Assembly: GCA_022818135.1 (NCBI GenBank)
Contig: JAFMSR010000012.1
Span: forward strand, 7,927,570 to 7,991,569
Reading direction: 5' to 3'
Source of the DNA: Saxidomus purpurata
Taxonomy: Eukaryota; Mollusca; Bivalvia; Venerida; Veneridae
Length of the DNA: 64,000 bases
Shown here: positions 52,462 through 64,000 of the stretch, piece by piece
Numbering within the stretch: the stretch's first letter is position 1
How the letters are laid out: the number at the start of each line of letters is the position of its first letter
Translations under genes and position numbers: made by a program
Notes under the pieces: model-generated
The model's input: only the letters and a program-made list of their open reading frames with translations
Told to the model about the DNA's origin: nothing
The model's database searches: none

Positions 52462-52702
52462 TTTTTTTTCATTTGATGAGAATTTTATCAAGGTCCGTCC
52501 CAAAGAGCATGTATGTTAGCTTAATATTGGGATGAGACCCCGGCATGTCTCCCGTCTGCCTAAAAGACAAACCTTTGAAGCCAAAAAAAGAGAGAAATTT
52601 ACCGACGCAATTTCCAGCCAGTATAGCCAAAGGTTGAATTTGATTGGTTGCCAAAGAGTAGGCCAGTCACGGCGACCAATGAGATCTAAGTGTGATTGAC
52701 CT
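52462..52702 (-). mobile_element. retroposon copy 1 (minus orientation)
   Basis: About 241 bp starting with a T-run (the complement of an A-tail) and ending in GATTGACC. It is flanked by GGCGTTAACCA at 52451-52461 and 52707-52717; the match extends to about 15 of 16 bases (TAGGCGG.../TAGTCGG...), a target-site duplication. It is the reverse complement of copy 2 with moderate divergence. Confidence 0.75.
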
Positions 52703-52746
52703 AGTCGGCGTTAACCACTCGACCACCACCCTCGCCTTGTGCATTA

Positions 52747-53003
52747 GGTCAATCGCACTCACAGGTCTCATTGGTCGCCGCGATTGACCTACGTTTTGGC
52801 AACCAATCAAATTCACTCTTTGGATAAAACTGACTGAAAATTGCAGTCAGGTAAATCTCTCCTTTTTTCGACCTAGACAAATATCATATTTTGATAGGTA
52901 TAGGCATGGTGGGAGACATGCCGAGGTGTCATCCAAGAATACAAGCTAACATAAATGCTCTCATGGACGGACCTTTATAAAATTTATTTCAAATCAAATC
53001 AAA
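52747..53003 (+). mobile_element. retroposon copy 2 (plus orientation)
   Basis: It begins GGTCAATCGCACTCACAGG and ends in an AAATC-type tail. A perfect 15-bp target-site duplication, TCGCCTTGTGCATTA, flanks it at 52732-52746 and 53004-53018. Its 5' end folds back on itself (GGTCAATCGC against GCGATTGACC). I do not recognise the family, and no tRNA-like promoter is obvious. Confidence 0.75.
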
Positions 53004-53230
53004 TCGCCTTGTGCATTATCCGGTAAACAGTGAACACACGTTTGAACAATGGAACCGTGCAAACTTGATAACAGAAGTTCATTTCAGTAAAGCGGGTTGA
53101 AAGTTAAATATTTTTCTTTTTGCTACTGGAATGCCAGTACAAAACCCTCTCATTTAACATAATCATATTGATCGAGTACGGTACAAATTGTACGTAAAAC
53201 AAAGATGATGGGCATATAATTTAAGTAATA

Positions 53231-53273
53231 CGGGCGAAGCCGAAGGGCGCGAAGCGCCCTTCGGGCGAAGCCC
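53231..53273. repeat. GCGAAGC-rich palindrome cluster
   Basis: A perfect 9-bp stem (GAAGGGCGC at 53242-53250 against 54-62) closes on a GAA loop. It is flanked on both sides by GGGCGAAGCC. The cluster is strikingly GC-rich in ~34% GC surroundings. Confidence 0.65.
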
Positions 53274-55978
53274 ACCATAGGGTAAACGTATGTACGAGTA
53301 TTTAATGAATATGAAAGAATAAAATTAATGAATTCACGATTACCCATGGAAATTTCAATTTGTCCGCACCCATGGACGATACGATAACATACGTATAACG
53401 TGCCCCGTCTGCGTTATTTTCGGAACTTGAACTGTTTTGCGTCCCCTAAAAATTGTACCATTTCTAAAAATGAAATTCCTGTTATGCTTTCGCCCGATAT
53501 AGGTATTGCCTATTTTCATATTAAATAATGATATATTAGATTAAAGGAACTGAGACTGCTTAAAAAAATGTTCATAAATAAAACCCTATCTAAAGGTTTC
53601 TTGTTTCTAAATGTGACAGCAACACCCACTGTGAAGAAGATTACCCTTGACATGTTTAGCAATAACATAAGCTAATCAAAATTTATGAAAACAAACAAGT
53701 TATGAACTTCATTGATAAAATAAGTCTGCAACAAGAATTAACAAGATCTCCAACAAAGGTTTTACCGTTACCATGGTGATGGGTGTCTAATAAATTATAT
53801 GAAATATTGTAATATGTGTTGTTAAGTGGTCTATTTGCAAGAAAAATTAATAAACTAACACAAAAAAATGACATCCTGTTTATGATGTCTATAAATTTTG
53901 TATTTCATTCTTGTAATCTTTTAAGTTATAATGCAGTCTAGATTACCTCACGCGCCCAGCCTTTTGCTGACTCTCTTTCAAAATTTATCTAAATTATGAG
54001 AGAAAATGGCGACGCCATCGCATATTCCATTTTTTTCTAGTAAACCATAAGCAAATGTGCATATATTAAACTAAAAAGCGATTTTCACGACGTGTAGATA
54101 CCACGTGCCTACTAATTTCGACAAAGCACGTGAAATGTCGGGAACCGCCCGTGACTTCGCCAAATGTTCGACCCTCAATTAAATCCATTTATGTAGTAAA
54201 ACCTGTCTTATCCGGCACCCATCAGGACCACTTGATCGTGGCGGTTATAGACTGTTGCCGTTTAAATCAGACTTTCTGTCACTAAGTATATGTTTTATGT
54301 TGCCGTTTTCCGTGAAAACCAGGAACAGTAAAAGACAGTTTTACTGTATATTAATAAAACGTCATTCTACATCATATAAAATACATTTTGTCCCGACGCT
54401 CACATCTCACCAAACGTTGGTTTTGTCACTGAATCCAACTTTCATTCTTCAACTTATCTTAGCATCTACCCAGCATGCATTTTGTATAACATTCGACATA
54501 AAATCGGAGACAACCAGATGCATGTTACCCTCTGTAATACCACTCATCGAATGATTTAATACCGTCTTGTAACTCTGCTACTGATGAAAACTTTATCTAC
54601 AAAATAAACACGTTTTCTAAAAAACAGGCAGGGAGTTATACAGTTTGCTGTTGTCTTGACTTGTAAGATACATCAATTTATAGGCAGACTTAGCCCAGCC
54701 AGAATGCTTATTATCAGAGAGCGAGAGTGTTTTATCACAATTATACCGTGATGCACTATTGCTAACGGTCTTAATAATACGGTTTTATAATACACACATT
54801 TACTCAATTTTATCATTTCTTTGAATGAAAGTTCTAAATCCAGGTATATTTCAAAGAACTCTATGATAACACTGGAACAGCCTGGCGACCTGAGTCATTT
54901 TACAGTTTGAATGTAATAAATACAACTTTTATCGCAGTAAGATGTAGTTTTAAAGAAAGCTTCTCATATACCGGGTATATGTTATATAAATTTTTTACCT
55001 ACACTCTGGGTCCTAGGACCGAGCTACAGTAACTAAGCTTTTTGTGTTTTCCTTTTATTAACTGTCATAATAGAACGCTAACAAAATTTTCATATATATT
55101 GCTTTTATTTTAACTTTTATATTGTATGTCAACTGTTGAACAGGAAGACCGCAACATTTTCTTGAATATTGTAGATTTCTGCAATATTGAATTCATTTTT
55201 TTTAAAGCAATATTTTACAGCGGTTTCCGAAATGACTTCGTATCAAATTCATGTTTCTGAATTTTTGACTTTCAAACAGATTGATAAATCATAACGTACT
55301 TGCATGCCATGAATAAACTGTGTAAATTTCACTCCTACAATATTATAATAAGTTCACAAGAAAACTCCCTGTCAATACTTCTTTTGTAGTTTCCCTTTCG
55401 ATTTTCTACCTGATACAAGCTCAGGTGTGGCATACACCCCCGTCGGGAAAATCTAAAATGATCGTGTTGTGCATACCTATAAAATTATTAATACGAACGA
55501 AAACAATACAAAGTCTGGGATATGATAACTTATCAGCATATTTGATAAAATCTTATAAGTTTCTAAAGTATAAACAACTTTTTTTTCAGAGTGCAGGTGA
55601 ATATCGCGTGAATCATTTTTTTGAATAATTCAAACTCGCATGATAAATTTGTGACAGCTCTCATTCTTCTCCGTCAAGGTGTAATGGAGCTTGAAAACAC
55701 AGAAGTTTAGAGCTCAATATAGACCGTGATATATGGGCCAGAGTGGAAGGCCTCACCTCCTGTCTTCCTCATCGTGAAAACAGACGCGCATTACCCTCGT
55801 CATTATTCTGGGCTACTAAAATATTGTTTGAGAAACTCGTGCATTAGGTATTGAGATGTATACAGAGTTGAAATGTTTTAAACTTCTTGTGCTAAGATTT
55901 CTTCAGACAAAAAATAAACCAACAACAAAAAACAACAATCAATAACAAAACAACAGCACAGAAAGTAAACTTATAAAA

Positions 55979-56176
55979 GTCTGTTGAGATTGAGAGGTCT
56001 TTTTTCTCTTCAAGTCTTTTTTCTTTTTGCAAAGTATCTCTATCAAAAAAAATTCTGAATCAAAGCTCATCTCAACAGACGTTAGAGTCAAGAGAAGGAG
56101 AAATTGTGAAGATGTTATAAAAATGCCCAGAATAGACATGAGGTAATGACTCTAACGACTGATGCCAGTCTACACA
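55979..56176. repeat. dispersed repeat with TCTGTTGAGAT inverted ends, copy 1
   Basis: GTCTGTTGAGATTGAG and CTCATCTCAACAGAC are inverted. They are followed by GTTAGAGTCAAGAGAAGGAG and later ATGACTCTAACGACTGATG. The same order occurs at 58466. Confidence 0.5.
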
Positions 56177-58465
56177 GAAAGTGAATACAACTTGTAATCG
56201 AATGACGTTGCACAATCCTCGTATAATGTTGCCGTAAAATACCTATATAAATGAATTATTTGTAAACAGTTGCAGTTAGTTAATTTTGACTCATAAAATG
56301 CTTTTATTGAAAATGTTAAAATCTGTACTATGGACAGCCGTTACCGCCAAAATTAGCAGTTTTACACAGTATCCCACATGTGTTTCGTAAATTTCAATCC
56401 CATTCAGCATGAAATTTCATTTCGTTCAGTCAAATACGACGCCATCGGTTATGAAAGTCCAACCCATTTAATTATACGTTAAACGAGTCAGTTCTTGTTA
56501 AATACCACAAGATTGAATGAAAGCAGGTAGTGCATATGCACACCATTCACCAACATAATCATGCAATGCATTGTACAACTTCGTGCAGTGCAGTGGATAG
56601 AGCAGCTGCTCGGTATAAAGTTTCATTCTGTCTATGGCAGCAGTTTGTCGCCATCCCATGTAAGGTGCTCGGAGCATCCATTTTAACAATTCGGACACCA
56701 TTTAGTGTGATGCAATAGGTGCGACGTGAATGGCGATGCGATGTGAAACCGATGCATGATGTATAGTTATGGTCCGATCCAACCCAGCACAATTAAACAG
56801 TGCCGTCATAATCATTACACTCTGCAAAAGAGTACTAGACGCTCGTCATTCGTAACAAATCGCTAATTTCCTCATATTAAGATCCGGGTTTAACCATGCC
56901 TTGCGTTACAAAGATTTTAGAGGCAGGTTTCGCGTATAACTAAATTGTTTGAATTTTGTATCAGCAGAACTAAATTTTATGCTATACGGCATTGAAATCC
57001 ACCGAATGACATGCTGATGGATAGCGTGTAAAAGCGCTAGTTTGGCGGAAACGGCCGTCCATAGTGTAACAAACGTACTTGAGGCAAGTAATGATCAAAG
57101 TGCAATTTAAGCAGATTCCTTCAATGAGTAACGAAGCATATTGAAATGATTCCTCTTCTATGATACTGATTTCTCTTCATTTTTTCCAGAGTTTTTATTC
57201 TTGTCTGTTCCAGCATGAGCCTACTGGAAGGAGATCTGTCAGGACCACCTTGTTAAAACAAAGACTAGGCGTGAACTCTCAGCATGAACACTCATATCTA
57301 TCGGGCATTATCTTCTGTTTTGATTGGTTAATGAACCTTATCGTTAGAAAAAAGAACAATAGAGATATTCAACTGTATCTGAGGAGAGTTCATAATCACG
57401 ATGTGTGGACAGATACATCGCGTAACGAATGGCAACCATGTTTAATTTGCCAGAATCTCCGATGGGCAAAGGTAATAATGACCACAGGATCAAAGGTCAG
57501 AGACCTAAACCAGATACGGTTTTATTTGGTCATTTAAATGTCTAGCTTAATTTTATTGATATCAAACATATGCTGCTTGCCTCTGCATGGATTCCGCATG
57601 CCGATCTACGGCTTGAGCAAATATAATCTAATACTGAAATTAGGATAACGTTTTCACTAGATTTTAACTAAAGTATTTTTATTTCTTATCAGAAAGTGTA
57701 ACGAGTAAAAAAGGTTTTTCAATGCTTGAATATTATCCCCAAGCCCTACATACCAATCACAAAAAACACCTTTAAATGCATCAAAATTGCAGAACACATT
57801 TTAAGAGTCTAAAATATCAAGAAAATCTGTTTCGGGAAGCGCGTTTTCTTCTTAACCACAGCTAAATTGAAATATACAAGTACAATGATGTTTTTAGACA
57901 AGCAAAAAATTGAATGTAGACGCTCATATTAATGATAGCATCTGGTATTTGAGTTCATAGTTATTCGTTAGCTATAAAACGTATACAAATTAAATATTCA
58001 AACGATCAAGTTTTAGCTATTATTGTCGTATTTCATTTGAAAATGTTCTTAAGGCATCATAATTTAGATTTTAATACATCGCTCTCAATATTCTTGTAAA
58101 ATCACTTTAAAAAGACCCGTCCCATTAATGTCGTCATTGTGGTATCCCTGATACACATAAAACAGTTTAAGGCCAAAGGGTAATGTCCAAGCAGAGAGGA
58201 CAATATCTTTCTTAGAAAGGCAGATACAGTGGCCGGTATTTCAACCAACAAAAATGAATTTCAGTACAAAGGCCATTGGGAGGTAAGTGTATCTTGTTCG
58301 AAAAAACAACATTCAGCACTATGTTGTGATCGCCTTCATTGTGATTCTTTTAGCCTTTATCATTTCACAAGCGATTAAATGCCATGGTCTAAAAAAGTTA
58401 ACATTGCCTGATCCGGCGTTGTCTTTCAAGATTTGGCCTCGTCTACTTTTATTACAGAATGTTAA

Positions 58466-58598
58466 GTCTGTTGAGATTGAGAAAACATTTTGTTGAGAAA
58501 TCCCAGTTCTCTGAAGAAAAATATCCCAAATGAAAGCTCATCTCAACAGTCGTTAGAGTCAGAGGAAGGAGATGTTGTAATGTCTGATGTCAGTCTAC
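58466..58598. repeat. dispersed repeat with TCTGTTGAGAT inverted ends, copy 2
   Basis: GTCTGTTGAGATTGAG, AAAGCTCATCTCAACAGTC, GTTAGAGTCAGAGGAAGGAG and GATGTCAGTCTAC occur in the same order as copy 1, 2.4 kb away in the same orientation. Confidence 0.5.
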
Positions 58599-59718
58599 CT
58601 GGTGTCTTTAAAACTGTAGTATTGTCTTCATTTTTATTATAGAATAATAGTAATTTTTCTTTCTATTTCCAACCATTTATTGCTGATCTCCAGAAAGAGG
58701 ATCCATCTACCCTAGGTTTTAAAAACGAATTTATGATGGTCCACCACAGACTTTAGCTTGGATACAAATTACCGGTACTTGTACGTAATAATTTACTTTA
58801 CTTTACTGGATTTATATGGTCCGAGCCTTTTAGTCATGAATGAGCGTCCACGGCTGACCCCAGCATTTTTCCCATAGTGCTGTTAAACTTGACTTTATTG
58901 TCTAAAAGAGGACTTTTTGGTATTTCCAAAGGATTTTCATTTTGCGTGTCAAATGAAGGGTAGAGCCGAGTACGTAATTAAGGATTGTACCATATATATT
59001 TGTACACTACTTTCACTACTTGCGATTTGATCATGATCTCATTTATGTTTGCAATGAGTAATTATAAAACATGAAATTCGAATGCCCGGAGATTAACACT
59101 TCAACTACGTATAGCACACGCGTAGGTAAGGCGGGATTTGGTCAGATGATTATTTTAATTCCCGACCGTTATTGTATATTTACCTATAAAACACATGTAA
59201 AACATATGTTCTTGTAATCAACACCACCACTTCTCCAGTTGATTTTTTTCTGAATGGTTTGCAGGTTTAATCGAATTCATTCCTCCCAAACTCACTTATT
59301 TAATGAGATCGTAGGATTGTTTTTCTCATCTGAGATTTATTTCTTTCCGAGATTTATTTCTTTCCGTCAGACAGAGTAAAAAGCTGCTGTAATTATATCT
59401 CAATATATTTAAAAAGTGTTAAATACTGATGCTGACCTTACGTTTAATAAAAAGTTACTTATCCTACGATTACTGAGTCCGCGTTCTCTGGAATAGACAA
59501 TTCCGTAATGTTCGCTGAAACGTGACGATAGCCTTTTGTATTCGTTTTCTCTGCTGTCTGGTAGAGACCATGAAAAAACAAACATGGCTGAATAAAATTT
59601 TCTTGTAGTTTTCAGATAAATTTATGAAAGAACCAGCTGCCTTGTGGTTGACATTACATAAAATTTATTTCTTCTTTCAAGGTATCCAGAAGTTGGGTAA
59701 TTAATATAAAATACATTG

Positions 59719-59905
59719 TACAGTCAACCCCGTTTATAACGGACTCCTTTAGACCATTTCAATTTGTTCCTTGTATCCCCATATAGCATTTTCGTATACA
59801 ATTTATTTTTAAATAAAGAATAAGGGAAAATCGGGCCAAGGAAAGGTTTTCCTTATATCCGAAATTTCGCTGTATCCAGAGTCGTTATATACCGAGTTTA
59901 CTGAA
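59719..59905. mobile_element. second copy of the pogo-like mini-element family
   Basis: TACAGTCAACCCCGTTTATA begins it. The right end is the complement of TTCAGTAAACTCGGTATATA. The internal CCTTATATCCGAAATTTCGC corresponds to the 26311 copy. Its length (~187 bp) matches. Confidence 0.6.
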
Positions 59906-62011
59906 CAGGTAAAAATCGAAACAAAACTCAATCCGTCCATCTTTCAACTTAATTACCGTACAACTGTTTCTTAGAATTTAGCGTAAAAGCACTTTCAGAT
60001 ATCAGTAAGATTTTCAAACCCCTACAGTGTCAGACGTGACCATGCAGTTAATTACATGTAGCCGTAATCTGTATTAAGAAAATTGACTGTCTTGGGACAG
60101 ACGTGGAAATATAAACACTCCTTCGCATTTCGAACAAAGTAGTTCCTTCGGAACTTTGATTAACAACTTAGGATTTAAATACTTGATCCAGTCAACCAGA
60201 TTGTTTTATTTCATATTATGATAGTATAAAGTGCCAGCTTGGAATAAAACGTAAAAGTAAAAAAGGAGATATGTCAGCTTAATCTTCGAGTAGCTGTTTG
60301 CAAACTCTTTTTTTTTTCTTTTTCTTTTTGGTTTTAATGTGATGCACTTTTCATATAAAAGCTGTCTCATAGACATTACAGAAACGAGCTGTATATCGGT
60401 TTTATAACGGTAACAAAGAGATGATAAAACGATAGCTTCACAAGAACTTGCAGCTGCACGTGATAAGACCGCACGAGAAACTTTATAATATACTCTAATA
60501 TACTTAAATGTTCTTCTGTCAATGAAACACAATAAAGAAAATTTATAACATAGATAAACAATTTAGAGAAAAAATTTAAACAAAAGTAGCATGTTCGTAA
60601 TAAACGAAAGATGCAGATAAAATTGTCAAGTTGAACATTTAACGAGACTGCAGCAGAAGTGAAGACATACACCTGGGATGGCAAAAAACACACGTGATGC
60701 ACGAGATTTCGCGAGAGTTTGCGATAAACATGGAAACAGTTGCATCTGCTTGCAGAGTAAATAGTGTAACAGAACTAGTTTACTTTAAAAGACGTATCTA
60801 AACTGCTTGAAGCAACTTAAACAAAATTAAAAAGCAGCGCAGCTGTCAAATACAAGCAAGAAGAAAGGCAATTTTATTACGTGCACTGGGCTGGCTAGGT
60901 GCAGCCTATAAACTCTCTCCGTTGGAGGTACATTTGTGTATATTGCAGCAGAAGAGCAAAAACGTATTCCACAAAACGTAACAACTGAGAGATAAGTTTG
61001 TTAACATATAAGCGCTACTTCTACAAGATTTGCTTCACAATCGTTTACAGTGCTCCTGCTGTAGGGTTTCATAGGCGATGTTTCTTTCACGATTTCGTTA
61101 AAACTTGTTACAAAAAATTTCGATAATGCACTGACTTCTACATGGTATTTTGTACTAGGTTGCAAAAGAAAGTGCGCACTTAGGTTTTTGTTAATTTTAT
61201 GTATTATTTTTAACAAAAATATTTAAATGTTTGGCATCAAAATTAAGAGCAATATATGCTCAATTTCATTTGCATTGACAACACATTCATTTGATAGCAA
61301 ATGGTGTATAAAGGTAGTGTTCGAAATTTGAGACCGATATGTTTGATCAAAATAGAGTTATTTAAAATAAAAACGTGCACACTTTCCTTTGCAACTGAGT
61401 ATATATTTGATCGTCCACTCAGCATGGACTGATAAATTGTGTATTAAGATTCTGCACTGTATATTCGTATGTAAATATATGTAAAATGCACCCTTACATT
61501 ATTTTTAATTGATTGGCTATATAATGCTTATACTAGGCGCAACGCAATAAAGTATTCTGTTCTGGTATTTTTTCTTTAACTTTTCACGACGCAAGTCCAA
61601 ATGAACTGTAAAATACTGGTTTCTATTGAAAAGAACCGCTGAAAGCAGTTTCACCAGTTTTCCATATGGTGATATTTTCACAATCTTCATTAACAGCTTC
61701 ATTGGTGAGATATAAGTTCGACACAAAGTGCTAAACTATGATTAGGATATTAATTTTTCTTCTGCGTTTTAAATATTTCGCGCAATCACATTACATTAAT
61801 AAGATATTTACACGATGTGCTGATATATCACAGGCAAACTGATTACGGCGATTCGCAAATATTTCAGCAAGCGAAACATCTGTAACCGCCAGTGCACTAA
61901 CACGTTCCGACCCACGAATATACCCACCTACAAATGTATGCAGAATTGCACCAATTAACATGTTGCGAAAATTTCGTTTTGACGTGAATGAACACCTCAC
62001 AACGGAAGCCT

Positions 62012-62075
62012 AATAGTGCCACTTTTTTCCTTTAAGTTGAAAAAATCAATAAAAAAACAACAAAGTGGCACTATT
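62012..62075. repeat. hairpin with 14-bp perfect arms
   Basis: AATAGTGCCACTTT and AAAGTGGCACTATT are separated by ~36 A-rich bases. Confidence 0.45.
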
Positions 62076-62489
62076 GTGATTCCGTACCTCAAAACAGCGT
62101 AATTGTTTTAAGTTTTATCGGTACATAAGCGTGTACGATGTATCAAATGTACATTATTATATCTTCCCAATAGCTTATCGTGTATGGGTCAGTTGTTTTC
62201 GTACGCACGGTTCATGGCAAGGAGTTTATGAGAAGTTTGTCTATGGGTATTATTTGTTTATTCTATCATTTAAACTGAGACGACAAGAGGTAATCTTTGT
62301 TGATACATGTACATATATATGTTTACTAACCACCTCGTTGATTTATCATGTGACCATTTGCAAGAAACGTTTACTTCCGGGTAAGCTTTACTGTCAGTGA
62401 CATGTATGTGTTTGAAAAGGAAGAGGTCTAAAATTATGTGCTTCACACTTGAAAAAACATACTGTGCCTGCTTTCTGCAGGATTATTGC

Positions 62490-62590
62490 AGGCGCTTCTG
62501 ACGGGATTTGAACCCATGTCCTCCGATGCTCTACCTCTATACCTCACGACACCCAACTAGCGGTGTGGCTTGTAGCTCCGTGGCCACTAT
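62490..62590 (-). mobile_element. tRNA-like SINE head
   Basis: On the minus strand, GAGGTATAGAGGTAGAGCAT is followed by GGAGGACATGGGTTCAAATC. This is a near-perfect box B with the usual anticodon-arm spacing. The sequence upstream does not pair with the acceptor 3' end (CAGAAGCGCC), so it is a SINE head or tRNA pseudogene and not a tRNA gene. Confidence 0.5.
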
Positions 62591-62931
62591 GGACGTGACA
62601 ATAAATCATAGCACTTCTATCGCCAAGAATTCTAGTCTTGTGTTTTTAGACCTAATGTACATGTTATAAATATACAACGGTATGCAGTACTTTTACAACT
62701 GTGAGATTGCAAAAGTTTAGAAACGCTGTCTGTCTGACGACACATTTTCGTAAATATTTATACCATACGTCAACATAGTTTTAAAGTAATCACGATCGCT
62801 CATTAAAATCAGACATTTCAGAACCAAATGCTCAATTTAATAGTAAAAAGGTCTCGCCAATAAGACCGATTCATTAATAAGACCCCTCTGTCCAGGCCCG
62901 AAGGGTGGTCTCAAGATAGGAACTCCACTGT

Positions 62932-63083
62932 ATTATAATGTTATTAATCAAGTGATTTCATATTGGCCTTGTTATTTGTCCAAGGGTGGTCTTATTGGCC
63001 CAAGGCCGAAGGCCGAGGGCCAATACGACTGCCCGAGGACAAATAACAAGGCCAATATGAAATATCACTTGATTAATGATAAT
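62932..63083. repeat. ~150-bp near-perfect hairpin
   Basis: The arm AAGTGATTTCATATTGGCC continuing TTGTTATTTGTCC pairs with GGACAAATAACAAGGCC and ATATGAAATATCACTTG. The stem continues inward through GTCTTATTGGCCC/GGGCCAATACGAC to a loop at GGCCGAAGGCC. Confidence 0.7.
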
Positions 63084-63139
63084 TTTATTATTCAACTTTA
63101 CAATATTGGCTAGATAAACAAGAATATATAGAGGATATT

Positions 63140-63281
63140 TGTTTGTTTCAGTGAAATATCAATTTTATTTCACTAGTGAACACCAAACATTGATATTTCA
63201 CGAGTGGCGTAGCCTCGAGTGAAAATGTCATTTGTTTGGTGTTCACGGGTGAAATAAAATTGATATTTCACTGAAACAAAC
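63140..63281. repeat. 142-bp hairpin adjacent to the previous one
   Basis: The ~49-base arms, TTTCAGTGAAATATCAATTT onward and their complement ending GATATTTCACTGAAACAAAC, differ at only a few positions. The partly self-complementary centre holds CTCGAGTGAAA. Confidence 0.7.
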
Positions 63282-64000
63282 ACATTTTCTTTTTATTTTA
63301 TATTTTGGGGCAAAATATTCAGTAAAATTTGGAATTCTAGTATTTCTTATTCCCCACGGAGAACCCCAGAATGATTACTACCATCATTACTGAAAACGCA
63401 ACAAAAATAGTTCAAAATATTTTGATTATTTCAGATAAAAGTATTTAAGAAGTCATATCTATCTTTATCATACAACGAAAATGAAACATCAATTCATTAG
63501 ATATAGGCCCAAATTGATTTTTTTTTAAAATAAGTCTCTACTTTGTCACACCATGAATCGTGGAGTAATACTCAAACAGCTGTTCATTCATTAAAAAATG
63601 CTCGGTCCAGAGCTGACCTAAGTGCAAAATTTGTCACAATTTAATGCATTTGTGATTAATGAGCGATTGTAGAGGTAGTTTTCCACTTTTTATAGATGCT
63701 TATAGGTTTCAGACCATGATCATACAAGTATTAAGAAAGTACTGTGAAAATTGGATGGTGGTGAAAAAAAATGAATATCAACTTTTTCTCAAATTTTGAT
63801 TCAAAATTGCTATAGATGGATAGAAAATGATCTAACTAAGAAAATGAATACCCACAACACTATATTTATTTCAAAAACAAAAATTTTACAGCCATTTTTC
63901 GATTTTATGTAATGTTCTATCACCGGTAAATGAGGGGAAATATGCATCTCATAGGTGAGAAATTGGATAAAGCTTAGTATTTTAGCATAATTAATCACTG

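Larger units (their letters stand above)
52209..53018 (-). mobile_element. tRNA-derived SINE interrupted by two opposed retroposon copies
   Basis: The SINE body runs from 52209. Its tRNA-like head on the minus strand has box B (GTTCGAATCCC, complement near 52410-52425) and box A (GGTCGAGTGGTTAACG). The A-box region is split by insertion 1 at 52462-52702. The head then continues for 15 bases (52718-52732) before insertion 2. The intact order can be followed through the duplicated target sites described under the two insertions. Confidence 0.75.
53300..62400. other. gene-poor DNA
   Basis: It holds the paired repeat at 55979/58466, the MITE at 59719 and the hairpin at 62012. No coding exon was recognised on either strand by eye. 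Confidence 0.35.

Noticed and set aside
52462..53003. A single foldback transposon with ~240-bp arms
   Set aside because: Each arm has its own target-site duplication and tail, and SINE sequence lies between them, so two separate insertions explain it better.
57160..57537. 125-codon plus frame with EPTGRRSVRTTL, resembling the end of some retrotransposon proteins
   Set aside because: It opens on a non-ATG codon. The resemblance is a handful of residues and no catalytic or zinc-binding motif is present.
62490..62590. A tRNA gene on the minus strand
   Set aside because: Box B is excellent, but no 5' acceptor strand complements the 3' end, so it is annotated as a SINE head.

Overview
This window is AT-rich nuclear DNA from an invertebrate animal, most likely a bivalve mollusc. 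The evidence is interrupted genes with GT-AG introns of 0.2 to 6.5 kb, long repeat-filled spaces, several tRNA-derived SINE copies, many short terminal-inverted-repeat elements, and a degenerate ~130-bp tandem repeat of a style I associate with bivalve genomes. The bivalve assignment is inference; no marker gene settles it. Most open reading frames longer than 60 codons are not genes. They arise from repeats or lie antisense to real exons.

Three protein-coding loci can be supported. (1) 5944-6595, plus strand: the 3' exon of an F-box plus leucine-rich-repeat protein, flanked by a 41-bp inverted repeat. (2) 7655-8099, plus strand: the last two coding exons of an SLC7-type amino-acid transporter, closest in memory to the b(0,+)AT/SLC7A9 branch, joined by a 225-bp intron. 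These exons open on no ATG and must be read through the splice. (3) 10951-26895, minus strand: seven coding exons of a Neto (neuropilin and tolloid-like) protein. They encode two CUB domains, an LDL-receptor class A domain, a transmembrane helix and a cytoplasmic tail. All seven exons join in frame, including a 30-bp microexon between the CUB domains. The signal-peptide exon is upstream (above 26895) and was not identified with confidence. The transporter and Neto genes are convergent, with their 3' ends facing each other across 8.1-10.9 kb.

The Neto introns and the ~37 kb upstream of its first recognised exon (26.9-64 kb) hold repeats and no further convincing gene. The clearest structures are: a ~930-bp foldback element at 18.2-19.15 kb whose arms are minisatellite and each internally palindromic; a 1.92-kb TTAA-flanked element with 16-bp terminal inverted repeats at 37.6-39.5 kb; two copies of one ~250-bp retroposon in opposite orientation, inserted 15 bp apart in a SINE near 52.5-53.0 kb, each with its own target-site duplication; pogo-like TA-flanked mini-elements; and several long perfect or near-perfect hairpins (2.0, 32.8, 53.2, 62.9 and 63.2 kb).

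Functionally, the transporter would move cationic and neutral amino acids across the plasma membrane, and Neto would serve as an auxiliary subunit of ionotropic glutamate receptors at synapses. The F-box protein would be a substrate adaptor of an SCF ubiquitin ligase. Nothing indicates that the three act together. No bacterial operon, CRISPR array, rRNA gene or intact tRNA gene was seen.
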